25,497 bases of DNA from Phenylobacterium sp. (GTDB lineage Bacteria > Pseudomonadota > Alphaproteobacteria > Caulobacterales > Caulobacteraceae), in the NCBI GenBank assembly GCA_028291285.1, contig JAQGIJ010000575.1:1-25497 (forward strand), read 5' to 3'. The translations under genes and the position numbers were made by a program. Within the stretch, counting starts at the first letter, position 1; every line of letters begins with the position of its first letter. Below are positions 1 to 7,347 of the stretch, piece by piece. The notes beneath the pieces are model-generated. The model saw only the letters and a list, made by a program, of their open reading frames with translations, was not told where the DNA came from and made no database searches.

Positions 1-108
1 CCGCACGCCGAGTTCGTCGACATCGCCGGCGCCGACCACATGGTCGCGGGCGACCGCAACGACGCCTTCAATGCGGCGGTGTTCGACTTCCTGGCGCGGC
101 ATCGTTAA
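1..108 (+). CDS. alpha/beta hydrolase, C-terminal fragment (5' end outside window)
   Basis: The first base starts an open frame of 35 codons ending in TAA at 106-108. The visible peptide has the pattern ADHMVAGDRNDAFN followed by a short amphipathic helix and FLARHR at the end. In alpha/beta hydrolases the last catalytic residue is a histidine in a GxDH or AxH loop just before the final helix, and H13 of this fragment fits that place. The substrate cannot be told from 35 residues. A palindromic repeat lies directly after the stop, and the next gene converges on it from the other strand. The family call rests on this one motif. Confidence 0.7.
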   Translation, partial: PHAEFVDIAGADHMVAGDRNDAFNAAVFDFLARHR

Positions 109-112
109 TTCC

Positions 113-135
113 CCTCTCCCCGCAGGCGGGAGAGG
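113..135. repeat. short intergenic palindrome between convergent gene ends (copy 1)
   Basis: CCTCTCCC at 113-120 pairs with GGGAGAGG at 128-135 around a 7-nt loop. It fills the 32-bp gap between two converging stop codons. Closely similar palindromes occur at 10176, 12704 and 24435, also at convergent ends. Confidence 0.75.
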
Positions 136-140
136 TCACC

Positions 141-1646
141 TCACGCGAACAGCTCCCGCACCGCCGGCGTGGAGACCTTCATCGAGGGCGTGCGCGGCAG
201 CTCGTCGACGAAGCGGAAGGCGACCGGCGCGCAGTAGGCCATCAGCTTGCCGCGCACGAGCTCGGCGAGCTCGGCCTCGCTGGGCTTCCGCACGCCGTCC
301 CTGAGCACGATGGCGGCGGCCGGGACCTCGCCCAGGCGCCGGTCGGCGAGGCCCACGACGCTGGCCTCGCGCACCGCTGGATGGCTCTGCAGCACGGCCG
401 CCACCTCGTCGGGCTGGACCTTGAAGCCGCCGCGGTTGATGGCGTTGTCGGCCCGCCCGCGGATCCACAGGAAGCGGTCGGCGTCGAGCACGGCGCGGTC
501 GGTGGTGCGCACCCAGCTCTCGCCGTCGCCGGCGGCGAAGCCCTTCAGCTCCAGGAGGCCCTCCTCGCCGAGCGGCAGCTCCTCGCCCGTCTCCGCATCG
601 ACGACCCGGGCCGCCATGGTCTTGTGCACCCGGCCCACCGCGCCGCGCTTGGTCGTCCAGTACTGGCGGAAGGCGTTCAACGACCAGCTCGCCACCCCGC
701 CGGCGAACTCCGTCGCGCCGTAGTTGGCGAGCACCGGAAGGTCGTAGCGGGCGAGGAATTCGTCCACCAGCTCCGGGGGAACCCCCGCCGTTCCCGCGCC
801 CAGGCTGACCAGGCTGGAGAGGTCTTCCCTTGGCAGGTTCGCATCCAGGACCATCCGCAGCGCCGCCGGCGGCAGCCCCCCTGCCCGCGGCCGATGCTCG
901 ACCACCGCGCGGCGCCATTCTTCGACGTTGAACTTCTCCAGCAGGCACATCGGCGAGCCGCTGATCGCCGCGCCCAGCACGCCCCAGACGCCGCCGATGT
1001 GCACGACCGAGCCGCTCATGATCGAGGCGCCCGACCTCGGCGGCGGCCTTTCGGAGGCATCGTTGTAGCGCTGGCCGCCGGCCGCCTCGAGGAGTTGCTG
1101 CTCGACCACCGCGCGGCGCAGCGGCACCCGCTTTGGCGCGCCGGTGGTGCCCGAGGTGAGCATCAGGATCGCCACCTGCGGCTGCGGCTCCCGGTGCGGG
1201 CCGGGCCCGACGTCTTCCAGTCCCGCCACGATTTCCACCGGCCGGGCCGGATCGCCGGTGAGCGAGAGCCCCGCGGCGCCCGCCGCCTTGGCGGCCGCGC
1301 GCACCGGTTCGCGCGCCCAGTCCGACGCCTCGGCCACCAGCACCGGGCAGCGCGCCGTGGCGATGTCGGCGGCGAGCTTGTCGTCCGGCAGCAGCGCGTT
1401 CAGCGTCACCAGGCAGAAGCCGCCGCTGACCACGCCGATCATAGCCGCGACCTGCTCCGGCCGGTTGCGCAGCAGGCCGCCCACGGCAGCCCCGGGCGGC
1501 AGGCCCAGCCGCTCGAACTCCGCGTCCAGGCCGTGGACCAGGCGCGCGAGCTCGCCCCAGCTGCGCCAGGCCCCCTTGAACTGGATGGCGCGCGCCTCGC
1601 TCGCGTCGTCCAGCACGGCGCGGATGCGCTCGTTCAGGTAGCTCAC
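141..1646 (-). CDS. AMP-dependent acyl-CoA synthetase (ANL superfamily)
   Basis: This 501-aa protein should adenylate a carboxylic acid and transfer it to CoA in the cytoplasm. The ATP/AMP-binding loop LTSGTTGAPK lies at residues 163-172. The NYGATE motif, the RTTDRA/RGRADNAINRGG hinge region, and a C-terminal lysine in TPSMKVS (K490, adenylation lysine) are all present, so the enzyme looks complete. Its length is slightly shorter than the usual 510-550. The start is GTG at 1644-1646, supported by a GGGGAGG ribosome site at 1651-1657. It follows the GntR gene by 33 bp on the same strand and probably forms an operon with it. Which acid it activates is unknown. Fatty, aromatic and steroid side-chain acids are all possible for this family. 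Confidence 0.9.
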   Translation of the reverse strand: MSYLNERIRAVLDDASEARAIQFKGAWRSWGELARLVHGLDAEFERLGLPPGAAVGGLLRNRPEQVAAMIGVVSGGFCLVTLNALLPDDKLAADIATARCPVLVAEASDWAREPVRAAAKAAGAAGLSLTGDPARPVEIVAGLEDVGPGPHREPQPQVAILMLTSGTTGAPKRVPLRRAVVEQQLLEAAGGQRYNDASERPPPRSGASIMSGSVVHIGGVWGVLGAAISGSPMCLLEKFNVEEWRRAVVEHRPRAGGLPPAALRMVLDANLPREDLSSLVSLGAGTAGVPPELVDEFLARYDLPVLANYGATEFAGGVASWSLNAFRQYWTTKRGAVGRVHKTMAARVVDAETGEELPLGEEGLLELKGFAAGDGESWVRTTDRAVLDADRFLWIRGRADNAINRGGFKVQPDEVAAVLQSHPAVREASVVGLADRRLGEVPAAAIVLRDGVRKPSEAELAELVRGKLMAYCAPVAFRFVDELPRTPSMKVSTPAVRELFA

Positions 1647-1679
1647 CGGACCTCCCCTATCCCGCCTTCGCGCGCCCGC

Positions 1680-2528
1680 TCAGTCGAGCACGTCGACGAG
1701 GGCGGTCCGGTCGTAGCCCGACAGCCAGCTGGCGTTGGCGTTCTTCAGATGCGCGCGCCAGTGGGCCTCGGCGCCGTCCGCGTCGTGCGCCTCGATCAGA
1801 TTGGCGAGCTTCTGGAAGGAGCGGATGCCGGCGAGCGCCTTGCGGGGATGGTTGTCCGCCGCCCCGGCGCTGGTCGTGGGGCGGCTCACGAAGCGTGACA
1901 TGTGCTGCTCCACCACCCCGTGCAGCATGGCCGAGATCATGGTCAGCGTGTTGCTGCCGGCCATCTCCACCATCAGGTGGTGCAGCCGCGCGGTGGCCAG
2001 GCGGAATTCCGTGTTCGAGCCCCGCGCCGCGTGGATCACCGCGGTGGCGTCGATCGCCGCGCGGTAGGCGGCGACCTGCTCGGGCGTCGCGCGCGCCGCG
2101 GCGATGCGCGCGGCGTAGGGCTCGATTCCCTCGCGCGCCAGGTAGATGTCGGAGAGCAGGGCGCCCTGCGCCTGCAGCGCGAACCCGGCGTAGCGCGCGA
2201 CGCTGTCGACCCGCGGCGCATGCACCCGCGCGCCCGAGCGCGAGCCGCGGGTGACGCTGATCAGCTGCTCGTTCTCAAGGATGCGGAAGGCTTCGCGGAT
2301 CGTCGGCCGCGACGTGCCGAAGTGCTCCATCAGCTGGGCTTCGGGCTGCAGGAAGTCGCCTTCCTTCACCTCGCCGCGGACGATCATCTTGCGGATGTTC
2401 GCCGCCACCAGCTCCGCGGTCTTGGGGATGCGGATCGCGTTGCGCACGGCGGACGGCCGCGCGACTTCCTCCACGCCCGTCGCCTTCTCGGTCGATCTAG
2501 CCAAGCTCGAGCCTCTAATGTCCTGCAC
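1680..2528 (-). CDS. GntR-family transcriptional regulator, FadR/FCD type (regulator 1)
   Basis: This 282-aa cytoplasmic DNA-binding protein has a winged helix at about residues 35-110, with recognition helix SRPTIREAFRILE. An all-helical FCD ligand domain follows at about 125-265, with the usual LAREGIEPYAAR helix and a late EAHWRAHL histidine motif expected to bind metal or ligand. FCD regulators of this type commonly sense acyl-CoAs or organic acids and repress catabolic operons. It is transcribed ahead of the ligase gene (33-bp gap) and divergently from an enoyl-CoA isomerase-like gene. The start is uncertain: GTG at 2528 gives the longest frame, but a TTG at 2504 has a better placed GAGG at 2512-2515. 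A second regulator (4367-5173) shares nearly the same recognition helix. Confidence 0.93.
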   Translation of the reverse strand: MQDIRGSSLARSTEKATGVEEVARPSAVRNAIRIPKTAELVAANIRKMIVRGEVKEGDFLQPEAQLMEHFGTSRPTIREAFRILENEQLISVTRGSRSGARVHAPRVDSVARYAGFALQAQGALLSDIYLAREGIEPYAARIAAARATPEQVAAYRAAIDATAVIHAARGSNTEFRLATARLHHLMVEMAGSNTLTMISAMLHGVVEQHMSRFVSRPTTSAGAADNHPRKALAGIRSFQKLANLIEAHDADGAEAHWRAHLKNANASWLSGYDRTALVDVLD

Positions 2529-2762
2529 GCTTAGCCGGAGTCGGACGGCCGCGCGAAGCCTCGGGGGCTGTCCTCGCGTCCGGGCCTATGTCCGAGCACG
2601 GACGGGGGGCTTCGTCAACAACCGAAGCCCGCTGAATCCTTTAGATTACTACGCTAGGTGAGGCTCGGCGGGCCCTGTTGCTGCGCGCTTCGCAAGATGC
2701 GATGTGGACAGCTCGACGAGCGCCACAGCGGTCCGCGGGCGCCAACGATGGGGAGCCCGCCC

Positions 2763-3614
2763 TTGCCTACGCCGACCTTCGAGACGCTGCTCTATTCGGT
2801 GGAGGACGGGATCGCGACGATCACGTTGAACCGTCCCGAGATCCTGAACGCCTTCAACGCCCAGATGTGCGAGGACCTGATCGCGGCCTTCGACGCCACC
2901 GACGCCGACGACGGTGTGGGCGCGGTGATCGTCACCGGCGCGGGGCGGGCCTTCTGCTCGGGCGCGGACCTCTCCGGCCAGGGCTTCAACCGCGAGAAGC
3001 CGCCGGAGACGCCGCGCGACGCCGCCGGGCGGGTCACCTTGCGCATCTTCGACAGCCTGAAGCCGGTGATCGCCGCCTGCAACGGCGCGGCGGTGGGCGT
3101 CGGCGTGACCATGCAGCTGGCCATGGACGTGCGGCTGGCCGCCGAGAACGCCCGCTACGGCTTCGTCTTCCCCCGGCGCGGCATCACCGTGGAGGGCTGC
3201 GCCACCTGGTTCCTGCCGCGCATCGTCGGCCCCGCCGCCGCCATCGAGTGGTGCACGTCCGGCCGGATCTTCCCGGCGCAGGAGGGGCTGGACAAGGGCA
3301 TGGTGCAGTCGATCCACGCGCCCGACGACCTGCTGCCGGCGGCCCGCGCCATCGCCCGCGAGATCGTCGACAACGCCGCCCCGGTGTCCGCCGCCCTCAC
3401 CCGGCAGATGATCTACCGCATGATGGGCGCCCAGCATCCGATGGAGGCGCACATCTACGAGAGCCGCTCGCTGTTCCATCGCTTCGGCGCGGCCGACAGC
3501 GCCGAGGGCGTGAAGTCCTTCATGGAGAAGCGGCCGGCCAAGTTCCCGATGAAGGTCTCCGAGGAGCTGCCGGACATCTGGCAGGGCTGGCAGGCGCCGC
3601 CCTGGCGGCCTTAG
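2763..3614 (+). CDS. crotonase-fold enzyme, probable delta3,delta2-enoyl-CoA isomerase type
   Basis: The protein (283 aa from the TTG start) has the crotonase N-terminal signature ITLNRPEILNAFN, the oxyanion-hole region GRAFCSGADL and the CNGAAVGVGV turn. Aligning by eye to rat enoyl-CoA hydratase, the two catalytic glutamates (E144, E164) are replaced by T and F. A glutamate is kept in ITVEGCATWFLPRIVG (E144 of this protein), where ECI2/Eci1-type isomerases hold their catalytic Glu (PEGCSS pattern). An isomerase role moving a 3-enoyl double bond is therefore more likely than hydration. The TTG at 2763 has GGGGAG 7 nt upstream. An in-frame ATG at 2748 and a GTG at 2658 lack such a site. It is divergent from GntR regulator 1, which likely controls it. 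Confidence 0.87.
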   Translation: MPTPTFETLLYSVEDGIATITLNRPEILNAFNAQMCEDLIAAFDATDADDGVGAVIVTGAGRAFCSGADLSGQGFNREKPPETPRDAAGRVTLRIFDSLKPVIAACNGAAVGVGVTMQLAMDVRLAAENARYGFVFPRRGITVEGCATWFLPRIVGPAAAIEWCTSGRIFPAQEGLDKGMVQSIHAPDDLLPAARAIAREIVDNAAPVSAALTRQMIYRMMGAQHPMEAHIYESRSLFHRFGAADSAEGVKSFMEKRPAKFPMKVSEELPDIWQGWQAPPWRP

Positions 3615-3629
3615 AGGCGGTCTGACGGT

Positions 3630-4163
3630 TCAGGGTCGGCAATCGGGAACCCGGTGGCCGTCCGCGGTCAGGCAGGGATTGGCCGAGCCGACGCGCGGCG
3701 GGTTCGGGTGGGCCCTGGTGTCGTCATCCGTCCACTCGGCCCGAGCCGCGGCAGCTTCGGCCGGCGCCACGGCGGCCTCCGCCGCAGCCCGGCCCGACGC
3801 CTTCACCTGGTAGCAGCGGGCCGCCTCCTGGGCGCGCAGAACGCCAGAGTGCTGGTCTTGACGCCGCTTCGAAGCGGCGTCGACCATCATGTCCCAGCAT
3901 TCGATCGGTCGTTTGAAGCTCGGTGGAAGCTCGCGTTGTGCGTCGATAAGGGGAGACATCGCCTCCGGGCCGGTGCGGCCCTCGCCGATCGCCGAGGCCG
4001 TGGCGTTCGCCGCCTCGACAACCCGCCTCCACGGCGGCGACAGTTCGGCGGCAGGCGCCGCCGCGGCCAGGACAAGCATCGCCAGGGCGGACATGCCCGA
4101 GCGAAGACCCAGCGAACGAAATCCGATCGCTCTGCGGACTTGAGTGCGCCGAGACTCGACCAT
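3630..4163 (-). CDS. hypothetical exported protein with N-terminal signal sequence
   Basis: I do not recognise this 177-aa protein. It begins with an arginine-rich stretch and then a hydrophobic core (MSALAMLVLAAAAPAAE, residues 24-40) that looks like a Sec signal peptide with cleavage near APAA-E. The mature part is rich in alanine, arginine and charged residues and contains three cysteines (within IECWD, ARCYQ and NPCLT), so a disulfide in the periplasm is possible. The C-terminal end is proline- and glycine-rich. The start at ATG 4163 is the longest; ATG at 4094 (M24) would give a shorter signal peptide. It converges with the isomerase gene, leaving a 15-bp gap, and seems unrelated to acyl-CoA metabolism. 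A 22-bp perfect palindrome lies inside it. Confidence 0.65.
   Translation of the reverse strand: MVESRRTQVRRAIGFRSLGLRSGMSALAMLVLAAAAPAAELSPPWRRVVEAANATASAIGEGRTGPEAMSPLIDAQRELPPSFKRPIECWDMMVDAASKRRQDQHSGVLRAQEAARCYQVKASGRAAAEAAVAPAEAAAARAEWTDDDTRAHPNPPRVGSANPCLTADGHRVPDCRP
3860..3881. repeat. 22-bp perfect palindrome inside the hypothetical gene
   Basis: GACGCCGCTTC at 3860-3870 is followed directly by its exact reverse complement at 3871-3881, giving perfect dyad symmetry with no loop. It lies in the coding sequence of the exported hypothetical protein. Function is unknown. Confidence 0.7.
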
Positions 4164-4366
4164 CGCGAGGCGCCCTGTTTTTCGACCTTAGAAATAGCAG
4201 CGCAAGCGCCGGTCCAGGCTCAATTCTTCGTATCGCTGCGGCAGATCTCGAATTGCGGCGCGTGGCGGATGGTCGAGGCGACGGCTTCGACATGCAGCCC
4301 GCCGACAAACACGCGCGATGACGCAGGTCAGTTTCAGCGGCGTAGCGTGGCCCACGAGGCCCGCGC

Positions 4367-5173
4367 CTAGTCACCCCAGTCGACGATGGCCTGGCCCGCG
4401 CCGGCGGCCAGCCAGATGCGGGTCGAGGTCTCCATATGCAGGCGCCAGTGGGCCTCCGCGGCGTCGCCGTCGCCGGCTTCGATCATGGCGATCAGCTTGT
4501 CCTGCGACTTCAGGCCGGCCAGGTCGTTGCGGCGCTTGCTCACCGTATCGCCCGAGCCGCCGGAGACCTCCGCCTGGTAGCGGGCGACGATGCCCTCCAG
4601 CATGGTGGAGACCAGGATGAGGGTCTGATTGCCGCTGAACTCGACGAGCGTGCGGTGGAAGCCCGCTATGACGCGACCGAAGTGGCGCGAGCCCTGAATG
4701 GCGCGCGCCTCGGCGACGACGGCGCGCAAGGCGTCCACGGCGGCCTTCCCGCCGTGCTGGGCCACATCGCGCGCCACCGGCGGCTCGAGGATGGTGCGGG
4801 CCTTGTAGACGTCGGCGTAGGTCGCTTGCCGCGACTGCAGCACGAAGCCCGCGTAGCGGGCGACCTGCTCGGCCTTGGGCGCATGGACCCGCGCCCCGCC
4901 CCGCGCGCCACGGGAGATGCTGATCAGCTTTTCCGATTCCAGGATCCGGAAGGCCTCGCGGATGGTGGGCCGCGAGACGGCGAAGTCGGCGATGATCTGC
5001 GCCTCGGGCTGCAGCGTGTCGCCTTCCTTGAGCTCGCCGCCGGTGATCATCCGGCGGATGGCGTCGGCGACGATCTCGGCGGTCTTGGGCACGCGGATCG
5101 GACTTGGCGCCTTCAGATCCTGCGCCGGCGGACCCGCCGCAGCCGGCGGCCTCGATGCGTTGCGTACGGCCAT
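4367..5173 (-). CDS. GntR-family transcriptional regulator, FadR/FCD type (regulator 2)
   Basis: This 268-aa paralogue of the regulator at 1680-2528 has a winged helix with recognition helix SRPTIREAFRILE (identical over these 13 residues) and an FCD domain ending in AEAHWRLHM. Both proteins share blocks such as LQPEAQ, ISxxRGxRxGARVHAP and ARYAGF, so they are likely to bind related operators. The start is ATG at 5173, preceded by GAGGGG; the frame stays open upstream to 6109, but that part is the antisense of the crotonase gene and is not coding. It is divergent from the crotonase/dehydrogenase/thiolase block starting at 5300. A TNGTNNNACNA-type site at 5265-5275 between them is a likely operator. 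The ligand is probably an acyl-CoA intermediate (inference). Confidence 0.93.
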   Translation of the reverse strand: MAVRNASRPPAAAGPPAQDLKAPSPIRVPKTAEIVADAIRRMITGGELKEGDTLQPEAQIIADFAVSRPTIREAFRILESEKLISISRGARGGARVHAPKAEQVARYAGFVLQSRQATYADVYKARTILEPPVARDVAQHGGKAAVDALRAVVAEARAIQGSRHFGRVIAGFHRTLVEFSGNQTLILVSTMLEGIVARYQAEVSGGSGDTVSKRRNDLAGLKSQDKLIAMIEAGDGDAAEAHWRLHMETSTRIWLAAGAGQAIVDWGD

Positions 5174-5264
5174 GAACCCCTCGTACTGTGCGCGCCGGCC
5201 AGGCCGGACACCGCGGCGGGGCGCGCCTTGGCGCTGGACGCGCCGCGAGCTGACCCCGTATAAA

Positions 5265-5275
5265 TCGTTGCACAA
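5265..5275. promoter_or_regulatory. candidate FCD-GntR operator in the divergent promoter
   Basis: TCGTTGCACAA fits exactly the FadR-subfamily consensus TNGTNNNACNA, with GT and AC spaced by three bases. It lies between the GntR gene (start 5173) and the crotonase gene (start 5300) and overlaps the shared element at 5271-5285. Binding is inferred from sequence alone. Confidence 0.6.
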
Positions 5276-5285
5276 GTTATATATG
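5271..5285 (+). promoter_or_regulatory. shared AT-rich element, copy upstream of crotonase at 5300
   Basis: CACAAGTTATATATG keeps the AGTTA core of the element seen at eight places in this window. It ends 14 nt before the ATG and overlaps the TNGTNNNACNA site, so a bound protein would block transcription or translation start. Confidence 0.5.
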
Positions 5286-5299
5286 ATGGAGGGACGCCG

Positions 5300-6097
5300 A
5301 TGTCTTACGAAACCATTCTCTTCGAACAGGGCGAAGACAAGGTCGCCACCGTCACCATCAACCGGCCCGAGGCGTTCAACAGCTTCAACCAGAAGATGTG
5401 CCTGGAATTCCGCGAGGTGTGGGAGCGGGTGCGCACCGACAGCTCCATCAACGCCGTGGTGCTGCGCGCCTCGCCCGGCCGCGCCTTCTGCCCCGGCGTC
5501 GACGTGCGCAACCGCGGCGATGGGCCCGGCGTGCTGATGTACGAGGACCTGTTCGCCCAGGTCGATCCGGGCGAATACCTGGGTCCGAAGGCCAACAAGC
5601 TCTGGAAGCCGGTGATCACCGCGATCCATGGCATGGCCGCCGGCGGCGCCTTCTACTGGATCAACGAGAGCGACCTGGTCATCTTCTCGGAGGACGCCAC
5701 CTTCTTCGACCCGCACGTGACCTACGGCATGGTGGCGGCGCTGGAGCCGATCGGCGCGACCCGGGTCATCCCGCTGCAGCAGGTGCTGCGCATGACGCTG
5801 CTGGGCAACGACGAGCGGATCGGCGCGGAGACGGCGCTGCGCATCTCGCTGGTCACCGAGGTGGTGAAGCTGGAGAACCTCTGGGCCCGCGCCCACGAGC
5901 TGGCCGCCAAGATCGCCTCCAAGCCCTCGATCGCGACCCAGGGCAGCGTGCGCGCGATCTGGGAGTCGCTCGACGTCAGCCGCACGGCGGCCATGCAGCG
6001 CGGCATGGTCTACACCCAGATCGGCAACGCCACCGGCACCGCCCAGGTCGACCGCAACGCGGTCATGGCCACGGCCAAGTCCTTCGTCGTCCGCTGA
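5300..6097 (+). CDS. crotonase-fold (enoyl-CoA hydratase/isomerase family) protein lacking both canonical glutamates
   Basis: The 265-aa protein has the crotonase signature VTINRPEAFNSFN, the oxyanion-hole segment GRAFCPGVDV and the HGMAAGGAF turn. By eye-alignment with rat enoyl-CoA hydratase, E144 corresponds to Y119 and E164 to H139, so ordinary syn-hydration is doubtful. E149 in VAALEP is a possible substitute acid/base. The start is ATG at 5300 with GGAGGG 6 nt upstream. It is divergent from GntR regulator 2 and lies 107 bp ahead of the dehydrogenase genes, separated from them by a palindromic repeat and a second promoter-like element. Other crotonase activities (isomerase, hydrolase, C-C bond hydrolase) cannot be excluded. 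The family is certain, the reaction is not. Confidence 0.9.
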   Translation: MSYETILFEQGEDKVATVTINRPEAFNSFNQKMCLEFREVWERVRTDSSINAVVLRASPGRAFCPGVDVRNRGDGPGVLMYEDLFAQVDPGEYLGPKANKLWKPVITAIHGMAAGGAFYWINESDLVIFSEDATFFDPHVTYGMVAALEPIGATRVIPLQQVLRMTLLGNDERIGAETALRISLVTEVVKLENLWARAHELAAKIASKPSIATQGSVRAIWESLDVSRTAAMQRGMVYTQIGNATGTAQVDRNAVMATAKSFVVR

Positions 6098-6114
6098 GGC
6101 CATCTTCATCCGTC

Positions 6115-6137
6115 ATGGCCCGGCTTGTCCGGGCCAT
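6115..6137. repeat. palindromic intergenic repeat (ATGGCCCGG stem-loop)
   Basis: ATGGCCCGG at 6115-6123 pairs with CCGGGCCAT at 6129-6137 around a CTTGT loop. From memory, near-identical palindromes are scattered through alphaproteobacterial intergenic regions. It sits 17 bp after the crotonase stop, ahead of the next promoter element. Confidence 0.7.
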
Positions 6138-6151
6138 TCGGCGACCGAGCT

Positions 6152-6166
6152 GCTAAGTTATTGAAC
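6152..6166 (+). promoter_or_regulatory. shared AT-rich element, copy upstream of dehydrogenase at 6205
   Basis: GCTAAGTTATTGAAC has the AAGTTA core in the same orientation as the gene and ends 38 nt before its ATG. It suggests the block 6205-10168 has its own regulated promoter besides any read-through from 5300. Confidence 0.55.
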
Positions 6167-6204
6167 GGGCGCGCCGCTCGACCGGCGCGCAGGGAGGACG
6201 GCCG

Positions 6205-7320
6205 ATGAACTTCGACTATTCGGACGAGCAGAAGCAGCTGAAGGACGAGGCGCGCCGCTTCCTGACGCGCGAGTCCCCGTCCAGCAAGGTCCGCGACCTG
6301 CTGAGCGACGAGACCAAGGGCTGGGACGAAGCGCTCTGGCGCGCGGTCGCCCAGCAGGGCTGGCTCGGCGCGGCGATCCCTGAGGAGTTCGGCGGGCTGG
6401 GTCTCGGCCACATCGAGGTCTGCGCCATCGCCGAGGAGCTGGGACGGTCGCTCGCCCCGATCCCGTTCGCCTCCACCGTCTATTTCTTCGCCGAGGCCGT
6501 GCTGCTGGCCGGCGACGCACGCCAGAAGGCGGAGATCCTGCCGAAGGTCGCCGCGGGCGAGCTGATCGGCGCCGTCGCCAGCTCCGAGGCCCCGGGCCCG
6601 GTCACCGCGGCCAGCATCCAGGCCAGCGTCAGCGGCGGCAAGCTGAGCGGCGTGAAGCTGCCGGTGACCGACGGCGCCATCGCCAACCGCTGCGTGGTGC
6701 TGGCCAAGGAGAACGGTCAGCCCGGCCTGTTCCTGGTGGACCTCGACGGCCCCGGCGTCACGCGCGAGCGGCTGAAGACCATGGATCCGTCGCGCGACGC
6801 GGCGAAGATCAGCTTCGACGGCGCGCCGGCCGAGCGGCTGGGCGCGGCGGGCGAAGGTCTCGAGCTCCTCGAGCAGATCATGGACCGCGCCGCGGTGCTG
6901 ATCGCCTTCGAGCAGGTGGGCGGCTCCGACCGCTGCCTGGAGATGGCCCGCGACTTCGCGCTGGAGCGCTACGCCTTCGGTCGCCAGATCGGCTCCTACC
7001 AGGCGATCAAGCACAAGCTCGCCGACATGTTCATCAAGAACCAGCTGGCCCGCTCCAACGCCTACTGGGGCGCCTGGGCGCTGAACACCAGCGCGCCGGA
7101 GCTGCCGGTGGCGGCCTCCACCGCCCGGATCTCGGCCTGCGAGGCCTACTGGTACGCCACCAAGGAGAACATCCAGACCCACGGCGGCATCGGCTTCACC
7201 TGGGAGATGGACTGCCACCTCTACTTCCGCCGCGCCCAGCAGCTGGCGCTGGTCGCCGGCGCGCCGCGCGTGTGGAAGGAGCGGCTGGTGAGCCATCTCG
7301 AACGGCGCAACGCGGCCTGA
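6205..7320 (+). CDS. acyl-CoA dehydrogenase, smaller (beta-type) subunit
   Basis: This 371-aa flavoprotein subunit belongs to the acyl-CoA dehydrogenase family, which makes 2-enoyl-CoA and passes electrons to ETF. The N-terminal helical domain carries IPEEFGGLGLG (58-68), and the C-terminal domain carries RYAFGRQIGSYQAIKHKLADM and HGGIGFTWEMDCHLYFRR. At the position of the isovaleryl-CoA dehydrogenase catalytic Glu (E254 in LER) it has D227 in MDRAA. The usual MCAD-type YEGT glutamate is also absent. This fits a subunit that depends on its partner at 7348 (27-bp gap), as in the alpha2beta2 dehydrogenases of steroid side-chain degradation. The ATG at 6205 is preceded by GGGAGG. A paralogue lies at 15728-16837. 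Confidence 0.92.
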   Translation: MNFDYSDEQKQLKDEARRFLTRESPSSKVRDLLSDETKGWDEALWRAVAQQGWLGAAIPEEFGGLGLGHIEVCAIAEELGRSLAPIPFASTVYFFAEAVLLAGDARQKAEILPKVAAGELIGAVASSEAPGPVTAASIQASVSGGKLSGVKLPVTDGAIANRCVVLAKENGQPGLFLVDLDGPGVTRERLKTMDPSRDAAKISFDGAPAERLGAAGEGLELLEQIMDRAAVLIAFEQVGGSDRCLEMARDFALERYAFGRQIGSYQAIKHKLADMFIKNQLARSNAYWGAWALNTSAPELPVAASTARISACEAYWYATKENIQTHGGIGFTWEMDCHLYFRRAQQLALVAGAPRVWKERLVSHLERRNAA

Positions 7321-7347
7321 TCGGCGGCAGGGATTTAGGAGACCACC

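Noticed and set aside
113..135. CRISPR or transposon ends suggested by the repeated palindromes
   Set aside because: Copies are single, kilobases apart, lack spacers and flank no transposase; they fit small intergenic palindromes.
2640..2654. Ninth copy of the shared element in the GntR1/isomerase divergent region
   Set aside because: GCGTAGTAATCTAAA matches only about 9 of 15 positions of the nearest copy and lies more than 100 bp from both starts; kept out of the list, though it may be a degenerate site.
5174..6109. Upstream extension of the GntR frame to a 580-aa minus-strand reading frame
   Set aside because: The extra part is antisense to a clear crotonase gene, has no domain, and the ATG at 5173 has a ribosome site.
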